A stretch of 15,013 nucleotides of DNA from Oscillospiraceae bacterium (GCA_031270785.1 JAISWM010000060.1:1-15013); one strand, 5' to 3'. Shown: positions 7,377 to 14,888, counted from the stretch's first letter. Translations and numbers: made by a program. The notes: generated by a model not told the origin, from the letters alone.

Positions 7377-7466
7377 GGGTGGTAGTCCAAATTAATTGAT
7401 AATATCTTTTTCTCCCGCCCATGGAGTGGGAGAAAAGAAGGGATTTCAACTATTTGCGACATGACC
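7377..7466. repeat. Family B hairpin element, copy 4
   Basis: The third head-to-tail copy before ntpE, starting gggtggtagtcc and ending gacatgacc. The stem reads TTCTCCC/GGGAGAA where copy 2 has TTATCCC/GGGATAA, a paired change that keeps the stem. The element ends 11 bases before the ribosome binding site of ntpE. Confidence 0.85.
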
Positions 7467-7491
7467 TATTTTGGGCAAGGGGGGAAAAATT

Positions 7492-8088
7492 TTGTCTAGT
7501 AATGATGTGGCCGGTAAGTTTTTAAAATCTATAGATAAATATGCTCGGCAGCAACAGTTGAAGATAGAGGAAGAAATCCAAAATATTGAAAAGGCAGAAC
7601 TTGAAAAGTCCGAATCAAGAATTATAGAAGACGTAAACAACATGATACAAAAAGAATTAGTCAGTATGAAAAACAAAATATCTGTGGACATATCGCATAA
7701 AGAATTAGAGTGCAGAAAAAATTTAGCCGGAAAAAGACAAAACATGTTAAATGAAATGTTTGATACTTGTGCTAAAGAACTTATGGAATACACTAAAACT
7801 TCTGAATATACCGAAAAAATGAAAGAATATGCAAAAGATATATCAAAAGTACTTAGTGAGTCTGACACTAAACTTTTTGTAAAAGAAGAAGATTTAAAAT
7901 ATTCAAACCTTGTAAAAGAAAGCTTTGGGAGAAATTGTGAGATATGTTCGGATGAAAATATACAGATAGGCGGAATACGCGGTTACAGCGAAAAATTAGG
8001 CATAATGGGCGACGAGACATTAGATTCTTCTTTAGAAAAACAAAAAGATTGGTTTATACAAGAATACGGAAGTAAACTAGTGTATTAG
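7492..8088 (+). CDS. ntpE: V-type ATPase subunit E (peripheral stalk)
   Basis: A 198-residue peripheral-stalk subunit that pairs with the G/H-type protein (ntpF). Residues about 15-95 are a long, charged coiled-coil helix. The C-terminal globular part contains IQIGGIRGYSEKLGIMGDE and a following TLDSSLEKQKDWF, which match the conserved end of subunit E. The start is taken as TTG at 7492 because AAGGGGGG (7477-7484) lies exactly 7 nt upstream. The in-frame TTG at 7471 lacks such a site and lies inside the repeat flank. The family length of about 185-200 agrees. It is separated from ntpG by three B elements and from ntpA by the 0.8-kb C array, so it is the most isolated gene in the operon. Confidence 0.92.
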   Translation: MSSNDVAGKFLKSIDKYARQQQLKIEEEIQNIEKAELEKSESRIIEDVNNMIQKELVSMKNKISVDISHKELECRKNLAGKRQNMLNEMFDTCAKELMEYTKTSEYTEKMKEYAKDISKVLSESDTKLFVKEEDLKYSNLVKESFGRNCEICSDENIQIGGIRGYSEKLGIMGDETLDSSLEKQKDWFIQEYGSKLVY

Positions 8089-8100
8089 GAAATTATATAG

Positions 8101-8924
8101 CTAATGCTTATGTAAAATGCCTGATTTCTTATGACTTTATCCCCGCCGGCGGCGGGGAAAGCATGCGAAAAGGTTTGCTTTTTAAGGGGCAACAGGCCAT
8201 GTAACTAATGCTTATGCAAAATGCCTGATTTCTTATAACTTTATCCCCGCCGTCGGCGGGGAAAGCATGCAAAAAGGTTTGCTTTTTTAGGGGCAACAGG
8301 CCATATAGCTAATGCTTATGCAAAACGCCTGATTTCTTATAACTTTATCCCCGCCGTCGGCGGGGAAAGCATGCAAAAAAGTTTGCTTTTTTAGGGGCAA
8401 CAGGGGCCATATAGCTAATGCTTATGCAAAACGCCTGATTTCTTATAATTTTATCCCCGCCGACGGTGAGGATAAATGTACAAAAAGGTTTGCTTTTTAG
8501 GCGGCAACAGGCCATATAGCTAATGCTTATGTAAAATGCCTGATTTCTTATAACTTTATCCCCGCCGTCGGCGGGGAAAGCATGCAAAAAGGTTAGCTTT
8601 TTAGGGGCAACAGGCCATGTAACTAATGCTTATGCAAAATGCCTGATTTCTTATAACTTTATCCCCGCCGGCGGCGGGGAAAGCATACAAAAAAGTTTGC
8701 TTTTTTAGGGGCAACAGGCCATATAGCTAATGCTTATGTAAAATGCCTGATTTCTTATAATTTTATCCCCGCCGTCGGCGGGGAAAGCATGCAAAAAAGT
8801 TTGCTTTTTAGGCGGCAACAGGCGTATAGCTAATGCTTATACAAAATGCCTGATTTCTTATAACTTTATCCCCGCCGTCGGCGGGGAAAGCATGCAAAAA
8901 AGTTTGCTTTTTAGAGGGCAACGG
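8101..8924. repeat. Eight-unit tandem array of family C hairpin elements
   Basis: Eight direct copies start at 8101, 8205, 8309, 8415, 8520, 8623, 8727 and 8830. Unit lengths are 104, 104, 106, 105, 103, 104, 103 and about 95 (the last lacks its end). Each unit reads ctaatgcttatgcaaaatgcc, then tgatttcttataactttat, a GC hairpin (CCCCGCC-GTC-GGCGGGG), aaagcatgc, a small GCAAA-TTTGC hairpin followed by a T-run, and ggggcaacaggcc. GCCTG near the start and CAGGC near the end of a unit are complementary, so each unit can fold as a whole. Unit 4 has a decayed hairpin. There are no unique spacers, so it is not CRISPR. It fills almost the whole 911-bp gap between ntpE and ntpA. The right end (gggcaac) resembles family A. 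Confidence 0.95.
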
Positions 8925-8943
8925 CTGCAGAAAATTTTACTCG

Positions 8944-8982
8944 AAGGGTGGTTTTGAGGTGGCGCTTGTCGGACGCAGTTAG
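8944..8982 (+). other. Possible seven-codon leader ORF upstream of ntpA
   Basis: AAGGGTGG (8944-8951), a good ribosome binding site, is followed after 7 nt by GTG (8959) and a short frame encoding MALVGRS that stops at TAG (8980-8982), 17 nt before the ntpA start. By contrast ntpA has no well-placed site of its own. It could be a coupling or regulatory mini-ORF, or chance. The remainder of 8925-8999 shows nothing else. Confidence 0.25.
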
Positions 8983-8999
8983 GACATTCGCCATTTAAT

Positions 9000-10760
9000 A
9001 TGGGGGAAAAGGATTATATATACGGTATAAACGGACCGGTAGTAACAGTTAAGAACACTAAATCATTTTCCATGATGGAAATGGTTTATGTAGGAAATCA
9101 GCGGTTAGTCGGAGAAGTAATAAGAGTAAGCGAAGAATTCACGACGATTCAGGTTTATGAAGAAACTACAGGGCTTAAACCCGGGCAATTGGTTGTTGGT
9201 ACGGGCGGTCCGCTGGAAGTGTGCCTCGGGCCAGGCATAGCGGACAGGATATTTGATGGTATTGAAAGGCCGCTCAAAGCCATAGAGGCTAAATTTGGAT
9301 CCTTTATCGCAAGGGGGGGCAGTGCTGCGCCGCTTGACCAAGATTTGCTTTGGGATGTAACGATGCAGGTAAAAGAAGGCGACAGTTTATCTGAAGGGCA
9401 AATTTATGCTATTTGCCCTGAAACTTCGGTCGTTACTCATAAATGCATAGTTCCTTTCGGAGTTAATGGAAAAGTAATAAAAATAAAGCCGAACGGCAAG
9501 TATAGGGTGAATGATGTTGTAGTGTCGCTAAAGGATAGCAAAGGGCGTGTACGCGACCTCACGCTATGCCAGTATTGGCCGATACGCACACCAAGAAAAA
9601 TTAAAAAGAGACTTAATCTGAAAGTACCGTTAATTACAGGACAGAGAGTAATCGACACACTTTTCCCCATCGCAAAAGGGGGAGCAGCCGCCGTACCGGG
9701 AGGATTTGGCACAGGAAAGACTATGACTCAGCATCAAATCGCGAAGTGGTGCGATGCGGATATTATAGTCTATATAGGATGCGGAGAACGCGGTAATGAG
9801 ATGAGCCAGGTGGTTGACGAATTTAAAAAACTTATTGACCCAAAATCCGGAAAACCCATGACGGAAAGGACGGTACTAATAGCTAACACGTCTAATATGC
9901 CGGTTGCGGCACGTGAGGCATCAATATATACCGGAATAACACTTGCTGAATATTATCGTGATATGGGTTACCACGTAGCTATAATGGCGGATTCTACCTC
10001 AAGATGGGCGGAAGCATTAAGAGAAATTTCAGGTAGACTCGAAGAAATGCCGGCAGAAGAAGGTTTTCCGTCTTATCTTCCCTCAAGACTTTCTGAATTT
10101 TATGAAAGAGCCGGCAGAGTTGAAACTTTGGGCGGAGGCGAAGGTTCTGTAACGATTATAGGAGCGGTATCGCCTCAAGGGTCAGATTTTTCAGAGCCTG
10201 TAACTCAAAATACAAAAAGATTTACAAGGTGTTTTTGGGCGCTGGATAAATCGTTAGCATATTCAAGGCATTATCCAGCAATAAATTGGATGGCAAGCTA
10301 CAGTGAATATTTCAGCGACTTAGACTCATGGTTTTCAAAAAACGCAGGGGAATCTTTTGTAAGGTACAGGAAGAAAATATCCACCATACTTTATGAAGAA
10401 GATAAATTAATGGAGATTGTAAAATTGGTCGGAGCAGATGTTTTACCGGACGATCAAAAATTAATAATAGAAATTGCAAAGGTTATCAGAACAGGATTTT
10501 TGCAGCAAAACGCTTTTCATAAAGACGACACATTTGTGCCGATGGAAAAGCAGTATAAAATGATGAAGATCATACTTTATCTTTACAAAAAGGCAAAACA
10601 GCTTATATCCGTTTCAATACCAATTTCAAAAATTACTAAATCCGGGATTTTTGAAAAAGTAATTAAAATAAAGTACGATGTGGCAAACGATGAAAGGGAT
10701 AAACTCGACAATTATATAAAAGATATAGATTTAGAAATTGATAAAATCATAAAAAGATAA
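9000..10760 (+). CDS. ntpA: V-type ATPase catalytic subunit A
   Basis: A 586-residue catalytic ATP-hydrolysing (or synthesising) subunit, three copies per V1 head. It has a beta-barrel N-terminus (1-70), the A-type non-homologous insert (about 110-190), a nucleotide-binding core and a helical C-terminus (about 430-586). The Walker A motif GGFGTGKT covers 234-241 (K240). The catalytic Glu is E263 in GERGNEM. The Walker B region HVAIMADSTSRWAEA (325-339) contains D331. The length is normal for the family and no key residue is missing. The ATG at 9000 is the only plausible start: no ATG, GTG or TTG codon lies in frame between it and the stop at 8955-8957. There is no clear Shine-Dalgarno site at normal spacing. 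It is followed by ntpB after 18 nt. Confidence 0.98.
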   Translation: MGEKDYIYGINGPVVTVKNTKSFSMMEMVYVGNQRLVGEVIRVSEEFTTIQVYEETTGLKPGQLVVGTGGPLEVCLGPGIADRIFDGIERPLKAIEAKFGSFIARGGSAAPLDQDLLWDVTMQVKEGDSLSEGQIYAICPETSVVTHKCIVPFGVNGKVIKIKPNGKYRVNDVVVSLKDSKGRVRDLTLCQYWPIRTPRKIKKRLNLKVPLITGQRVIDTLFPIAKGGAAAVPGGFGTGKTMTQHQIAKWCDADIIVYIGCGERGNEMSQVVDEFKKLIDPKSGKPMTERTVLIANTSNMPVAAREASIYTGITLAEYYRDMGYHVAIMADSTSRWAEALREISGRLEEMPAEEGFPSYLPSRLSEFYERAGRVETLGGGEGSVTIIGAVSPQGSDFSEPVTQNTKRFTRCFWALDKSLAYSRHYPAINWMASYSEYFSDLDSWFSKNAGESFVRYRKKISTILYEEDKLMEIVKLVGADVLPDDQKLIIEIAKVIRTGFLQQNAFHKDDTFVPMEKQYKMMKIILYLYKKAKQLISVSIPISKITKSGIFEKVIKIKYDVANDERDKLDNYIKDIDLEIDKIIKR

Positions 10761-10778
10761 GAGATGAGATGAGAAAAA

Positions 10779-12254
10779 GTGATAATAAATTACGTCGGGG
10801 TCAGTGAGATAAGAGGAAGCCTTATAGCACTTGAGGGCGTGACAGACGCATCTTATGATGAACTTGCAGAAATACGCCTTGACAGCGGAGCAAAAAGGCT
10901 GGGCAGGATAGTACAAATTGACGGGGACCGCATAGTTGTGCAGATATTTGAAGGAACAAGCTCAATATCTTTGTCAAATACAAGCGTACATCTTACAGGA
11001 AGGCCGCTGGAACTGCCATTGTCCTCTGAAATACTCGGAAGGATATTCAGCGGCAGCGGAAAACCCATTGACGGGCTTGGAAAGATATTTCCCAAAAAGA
11101 AAGCTGATATTAATGGAATGCCTATAAATCCTATTTCAAGGACCTATCCCAAGAACTATATTAATACGGGGATATCTACCATAGATACGTTAATAACCTT
11201 AATTCGCGGGCAAAAATTACCAATTTTTTCGGGTTCTGGAATGAAACATAACGAGCTTGCCGTGCAAATAGCGCGCCAGGCAAAAATACAAGGCGCAGAT
11301 GAATCAAATTTTGCCATAGTTTTTGCGGCTATGGGAGTAAAAAATGATGTGGCGGATTATTTTAAAAGAAAATTTGATGAATCCGGAGTACTTCAAAAGG
11401 TAGCAATGTTTTTAAATTTATCAAATGATCCTATCATTGAAAGAATACTTACGCCCAGATGCGCGTTAACAGCCGCGGAATATTTAGCGTTTGAACTTGA
11501 TATGCATGTTTTGGTAATTATGACTGATATGATGTCATACGCGGAGGCTCTGCGCGAATTTAGTTCATCAAAAGGGGAGATACCCGGCAGAAAAGGGTTC
11601 CCGGGATATTTGTACTCAGATTTGGCGTCGCTTTACGAAAGAGCCGGAATGGTAAAAGGTAAAAAAGGGTCCGTAACTCAAATACCAATTCTTACCATGC
11701 CAAATGATGATATAACCCACCCCGTGCCGGACTTAACAGGGTACATTACAGAAGGCCAGATAGTACTTGACAGGTCTCTTTCAAGCCAAGGATATTATCC
11801 TCCTATTTCAGTTTTGCCGTCTCTATCAAGACTGATGAAAGACGGAATAGGAAAAGAATATACAAGAGACGATCATTCAGATCTCGCCAACCAGTTATTT
11901 TCATCCTACGCAAAGGTTATAGACGCGAGAGCGCTTGCAACTGTAATAGGAGAAGATGATCTGTCCGACATAGATAAAAAGTATATAAAATTTGGGAATT
12001 ATTTTGAAAAGAAATTTTTGAATCAGGGCGTAAATGAAAATAGGTCAATAGAGGAAAGCTTAAATTTAGGCTGGAAATTACTTTCTTTACTGCCCAAAGA
12101 GGAACTTAATCGAATTGACGATGTAATAATAAGCCAAAGGTACAAAGAGGGAGACGAAGAAATATTTAAGCAAGATCAAAAAATAAATTTATTAAATGAA
12201 AAGGATAAGCCCGAAGACGGTGAAGACGGGGAAGATGACGACGATAACGATTAA
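10779..12254 (+). CDS. ntpB: V-type ATPase non-catalytic subunit B
   Basis: A 491-residue subunit that alternates with A in the V1 hexamer and completes the active site at the A-B interface. It has the ATPase fold but no P-loop: the equivalent segment reads PIFSGSGMKHNE (148-159), as expected for B subunits. Conserved features include FPGYLYSDLASLYERAG (274-290) and the arginine finger R351 in LPSLSRL. The start is GTG at 10779, with only a purine-rich stretch (gagatgagatgagaaaaa) upstream and no GGAGG core, so it probably relies on coupling to ntpA. The C-terminus ends in an unusual acidic tail (about 476-491, mainly Asp and Glu) that I do not recall as a standard part of the family. Confidence 0.97.
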   Translation: MIINYVGVSEIRGSLIALEGVTDASYDELAEIRLDSGAKRLGRIVQIDGDRIVVQIFEGTSSISLSNTSVHLTGRPLELPLSSEILGRIFSGSGKPIDGLGKIFPKKKADINGMPINPISRTYPKNYINTGISTIDTLITLIRGQKLPIFSGSGMKHNELAVQIARQAKIQGADESNFAIVFAAMGVKNDVADYFKRKFDESGVLQKVAMFLNLSNDPIIERILTPRCALTAAEYLAFELDMHVLVIMTDMMSYAEALREFSSSKGEIPGRKGFPGYLYSDLASLYERAGMVKGKKGSVTQIPILTMPNDDITHPVPDLTGYITEGQIVLDRSLSSQGYYPPISVLPSLSRLMKDGIGKEYTRDDHSDLANQLFSSYAKVIDARALATVIGEDDLSDIDKKYIKFGNYFEKKFLNQGVNENRSIEESLNLGWKLLSLLPKEELNRIDDVIISQRYKEGDEEIFKQDQKINLLNEKDKPEDGEDGEDDDDND

Positions 12255-12273
12255 TATTAATCAAAAATTAAAA

Positions 12274-12345
12274 ACGCCCAAACTTTCATAACTTTCCCCG
12301 CCGTCGGCAGGGAAAGAGTACATAAACCAATGCGCTTTTTTCAAG
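12274..12345. repeat. Divergent hairpin element between ntpB and ntpD (A/C-like)
   Basis: It contains tttcataactttccccgccgtc, the stem CTTTCCC (12292-12298) with GGGAAAG (12310-12316), and a terminal gcgcttttttcaag. The left part resembles family C (ttcttataactttatcccc) and the right end resembles family A (ttttttcaag). It fills most of the 121-bp gap within the operon and has no terminal T-run directly after the stem. Confidence 0.65.
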
Positions 12346-12375
12346 AAATGAATTTTGAGAGAAAGGAGCAAAATA

Positions 12376-12999
12376 ATGACCAATCAAATGGCGCCTACTA
12401 AGGGTAATTTAATACTTTCAAAAAAATCTTTAGAACTTGCTAAACTGGGGTTTGACCTTTTAGATAGGAAAAGAAATATATTAATAAGGGAAATGATGAC
12501 CCTGATTGACCGAGCGGAAGAAATACAAAATAAAATAGATTCAATCTATAAAAAAGCATATCTAATGCTGCAAAAAGCAAACATAACACTTGGGATTTGC
12601 AAGGAACTTGCTTTGACTGTGCCTATTGAGGATAGTATTAATTTATCTTATAAAAGCATAATGGGGGTTGAAATACCCATAATTTCCATAGAAATTAAAG
12701 ATGATAAAAGGATACCTTTTGGCCTTTATTACACAAACTCCGAACTTGACAAAGCATATTTAAAGTTTATAGAAGTTAAAAAATTGACTATTGAACTTGC
12801 AGAGGTAGAAAACAGCATATATTTATTGGCGGATGCTGTAAAAAAGATCCAAAAGCGGGCTAACGCACTAAAAAATATAATGATACCAAAGTTTGAAACA
12901 ACAGTAAAATTTATGGCGAATGCACTGGAAGAAAAAGAAAGAGAAGATTTTTCAAGACTTAAAGTAATAAAAAGGGTAAAGCAAAAAGACAACGTATAG
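12376..12999 (+). CDS. ntpD: V-type ATPase subunit D (central rotor shaft)
   Basis: A 207-residue protein forming the antiparallel coiled-coil axle that turns inside the A3B3 head. The N-terminal signature APTKGNLILSKKSLELAKLG (8-27) followed by DLLDRKRNILIREM (29-42) is diagnostic of the family. The C-terminal helix (about 135-195) ends in RANALKNIMIP followed by a Lys/Glu-rich tail. The length is normal (about 205-215). The ATG at 12376 is preferred over the in-frame TTG at 12355 because GAAAGGAG (12361-12368) lies 7 nt ahead of it. It is the last gene of the operon. No obvious intrinsic terminator follows. Positions 13000-13070 are AT-rich without recognisable signals. Confidence 0.96.
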   Translation: MTNQMAPTKGNLILSKKSLELAKLGFDLLDRKRNILIREMMTLIDRAEEIQNKIDSIYKKAYLMLQKANITLGICKELALTVPIEDSINLSYKSIMGVEIPIISIEIKDDKRIPFGLYYTNSELDKAYLKFIEVKKLTIELAEVENSIYLLADAVKKIQKRANALKNIMIPKFETTVKFMANALEEKEREDFSRLKVIKRVKQKDNV

Positions 13000-13063
13000 C
13001 AAAAAACATTTATAAAGTAAATCAAACACACATCAGATTTTAATAAACCTGTCCGTAAACTTT

Positions 13064-13173
13064 ACAGATTGCAATGGTAGTGGTCCAAATTTGTTGATAA
13101 CATCTTTTCCCCCCGCCTATGGCGGGGGGGCGAGAAGGGATTTCAACTATTTTGGGACACGACAGATTGCAAT
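13064..13173. mobile_element. Family B hairpin element, copy 5, with target-site duplication
   Basis: The element (about 13076-13161) begins ggtagtggtccaaatttg, has a perfect hairpin CCCCCCGCC-tat-GGCGGGGGG, and ends ttttgggacacg. The same 12 bases, acagattgcaat, flank it at 13064-13075 and 13162-13173. A direct repeat of this kind is the footprint expected of transposition. Allowing for ambiguity at the element ends, the duplication is about 9-12 bp. The element is too short to encode a transposase, so it would need one supplied in trans. Confidence 0.8.
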
Positions 13174-13217
13174 CAAAATCGACGACGGCGTATAAAAAAT
13201 ACTTCCCGGTAGATTTT

Positions 13218-13303
13218 GGGTAGTGGCCCAAATTAGTTGATAATATCTCCCCCCCGCCACAGGGCGGGGGGGGAAGAAGTCTCAACTATTTTGAGACATG
13301 ACC
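13218..13303. repeat. Family B hairpin element, copy 6
   Basis: It begins gggtagtggcccaaattag and ends gagacatgacc. The hairpin is CCCCCCCGCC-acag-GGCGGGGGGG. It abuts the truncated family A copy at 13304 without a spacer. No matching direct repeat was found around it. Confidence 0.85.
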
Positions 13304-13400
13304 TTCGAAAAAGTAAATTTGTTCGTACGGTCTTCCCCCCGCCGTTGGTGGGAAGAGAGTGGCAAAAAACCAGACTTTTTTCAAGAGCACTAGCTCTATA
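13304..13400. repeat. Family A hairpin element, copy 3 (left end missing)
   Basis: It matches copy 2 from ttcgaaaaagtaaatttg through gttcgtacgg, then the GC hairpin (ttcccccc-gccgttggt-gggaagag, partly decayed) and ttttttcaagagcac to ctctata. The outer left arm is absent because family B copy 6 sits at that point. Its right end is 5 bases from the ribosome binding site of the following gene. Confidence 0.7.
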
Positions 13401-13420
13401 AAACGAAAGGAAATTCTAAA

Positions 13421-14653
13421 TTGATAAGTATAAGCGATAAAGTCAAAGACGCTAGTGCTAAGGCTATTAATCTGTGCAAAAAAGAATTTCAGGAAATAGA
13501 AAATATTAAAGAACATAATCAGCAGAAAATGTTAGAGGCATTTATAAAATGCGGCGTAAGCGAATCCCATTTCACAGCATCAACAGGGTACGGATACAAC
13601 GATAGGGGCAGAGACGCATTAGATAAAGTATACTCCGAAGCCTTCGGCACTGAAGACGCCCTTGTAAGGCATAATTTTGTAAGCGGTACCCATGCGTTAA
13701 CAGTAGCACTATTCGGTATTTTAAGACCCGAAAATGAAATATTAAGTATTACAGGGGTACCTTACGATACACTGCGAAGCGTTATAGGAAGCAAAGATAA
13801 TAACGAAGGATCACTTTCAAATTTTGGCATATCCTTCAAATACATAGATTTAAATAAAAACGGTTCTTTTAGTTATGAAAAAATTAAGGAAACTATCAGC
13901 AATAAAACAAAAGCTATATACATACAGCGTTCTAAAGGATATAGCTTTAGGAAGTCGCTTTCTTCTAAAGAAATAAATGAAGTATGTTCATTTATAAAAA
14001 ATATCTCTAAAAAAATAATAATACTTGTGGACAATTGCTATGGTGAATTTGTGGAAAAAGAAGAACCGTCGGATGCTGACCTTATTGTAGGATCACTAAT
14101 AAAAAATCCCGGCGGGGGAATAGCTCCGACCGGCGGATATATTGCCGGTAAAAAAGAACTTATAAATCTTTGTTCATACAGATTAACAACGCTCGGCGCG
14201 GGGAAAAAGGTAGGCGCCACCCTGGGGCTAAGCAGAGAATTATTTATGGGTGCGTTTCATTCCCCAAACGCTACGGGGGAAGCACTTAAAACGGCTGTAT
14301 TTTCATCTGCGCTATTTGAAATACTCGGATTTGAAGTTTATCCAAAATATAATGAGCCAAGACATGATATTATAGAATGTATAGTATTAAAAGAAAAAGA
14401 TTTATTAATTAAATTTTGCCAAGGAATACAAAAAGGATCCCCGATAGATTCGTTCGTAACTCCTGAACCTTGGGACATGCCGGGTTATAATAATCAAATA
14501 ATCATGGCGGCCGGAGCGTTTACTTTAGGGTCATCTATAGAACTTTCGGCCGACGCGCCTCTTAAAGACCCTTATGCGGTGTGGTTGCAGGGGGGAACAA
14601 ACTTTTACAGCGCAAAAATAGGAATAATGCTGGCTGCGGACAATATTTTATAG
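13421..14653 (+). CDS. ynbB: PLP-dependent 'methionine gamma-lyase' family protein (YnbB / aluminium resistance type)
   Basis: A 410-residue cytoplasmic enzyme of the fold-type I PLP class, in the family annotated as aluminium-resistance or methionine gamma-lyase-like (YnbB of Bacillus). Visible marks are FTASTGYGYNDRGRDALDKV (51-70), FVSGTHALTVALFG (86-99), D204 in LVDNCYGEFVE (likely pairing with the PLP ring nitrogen), and GSLIKNPGGGIAPTGGY (224-240), where K228 is the likely Schiff-base lysine. WLQGGTNF (388-395) closes the protein. The length is typical. The start is TTG at 13421 with GAAAGGA (13405-13411) 9 nt upstream. It lies 421 bp beyond ntpD behind three repeat elements, so it is probably transcribed separately. 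The true substrate of this family is not settled, so the lyase name is only by similarity. Confidence 0.9.
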   Translation: MISISDKVKDASAKAINLCKKEFQEIENIKEHNQQKMLEAFIKCGVSESHFTASTGYGYNDRGRDALDKVYSEAFGTEDALVRHNFVSGTHALTVALFGILRPENEILSITGVPYDTLRSVIGSKDNNEGSLSNFGISFKYIDLNKNGSFSYEKIKETISNKTKAIYIQRSKGYSFRKSLSSKEINEVCSFIKNISKKIIILVDNCYGEFVEKEEPSDADLIVGSLIKNPGGGIAPTGGYIAGKKELINLCSYRLTTLGAGKKVGATLGLSRELFMGAFHSPNATGEALKTAVFSSALFEILGFEVYPKYNEPRHDIIECIVLKEKDLLIKFCQGIQKGSPIDSFVTPEPWDMPGYNNQIIMAAGAFTLGSSIELSADAPLKDPYAVWLQGGTNFYSAKIGIMLAADNIL

Positions 14654-14692
14654 CTGTTTCTTTGAAAATGGCTGCATGAGTATAGTGATTTA

Positions 14693-14785
14693 GGTAGTGG
14701 TCCAAATTAGTTGATAACATCTTCCCCCCCCCCGCCCGTGGCGGGGGAAAAAAAGACAGAATTTCAACTATTTCGAGGCGTGGCC
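14693..14785. repeat. Family B hairpin element, copy 7
   Basis: It begins ggtagtggtccaaattag and has a hairpin built on a C-run (CCCCCGCC-cgt-GGCGGGGG). It ends in a diverged atttcaactatttcgaggcgtggcc. It lies 40 bases after the PLP-enzyme gene and may serve as a transcript end, but no T-run follows. No flanking direct repeat was seen. Confidence 0.8.
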
Positions 14786-14888
14786 CAATCATTGGCTCCC
14801 AAGTGGGCGGTTTATCGTACAAAGTTAATAAAAATAATTGATTTTTTTTTGCTTTTGAGCTAAAATAGCGGAAGTGAAACATATTTTA

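Noticed and set aside
7271..7462. Minus-strand small proteins with a recurring 'GGGKRYYQ' type segment (also at 13040-13285 and 14562-14882)
   Set aside because: They arise from the reverse strand of family B elements. They lack ribosome binding sites and the surrounding sequence differs completely between copies.
8345..8587. Minus-strand 80-codon open frame with repeated peptide
   Set aside because: It is a reading of the C array. Unit lengths of 103-106 bp break the frame from unit to unit, and the hairpin variants do not preserve codons.
8101..8924. CRISPR array
   Set aside because: Units are about 104 bp and nearly identical throughout, with no short repeat plus unique spacer pattern and no cas genes nearby.
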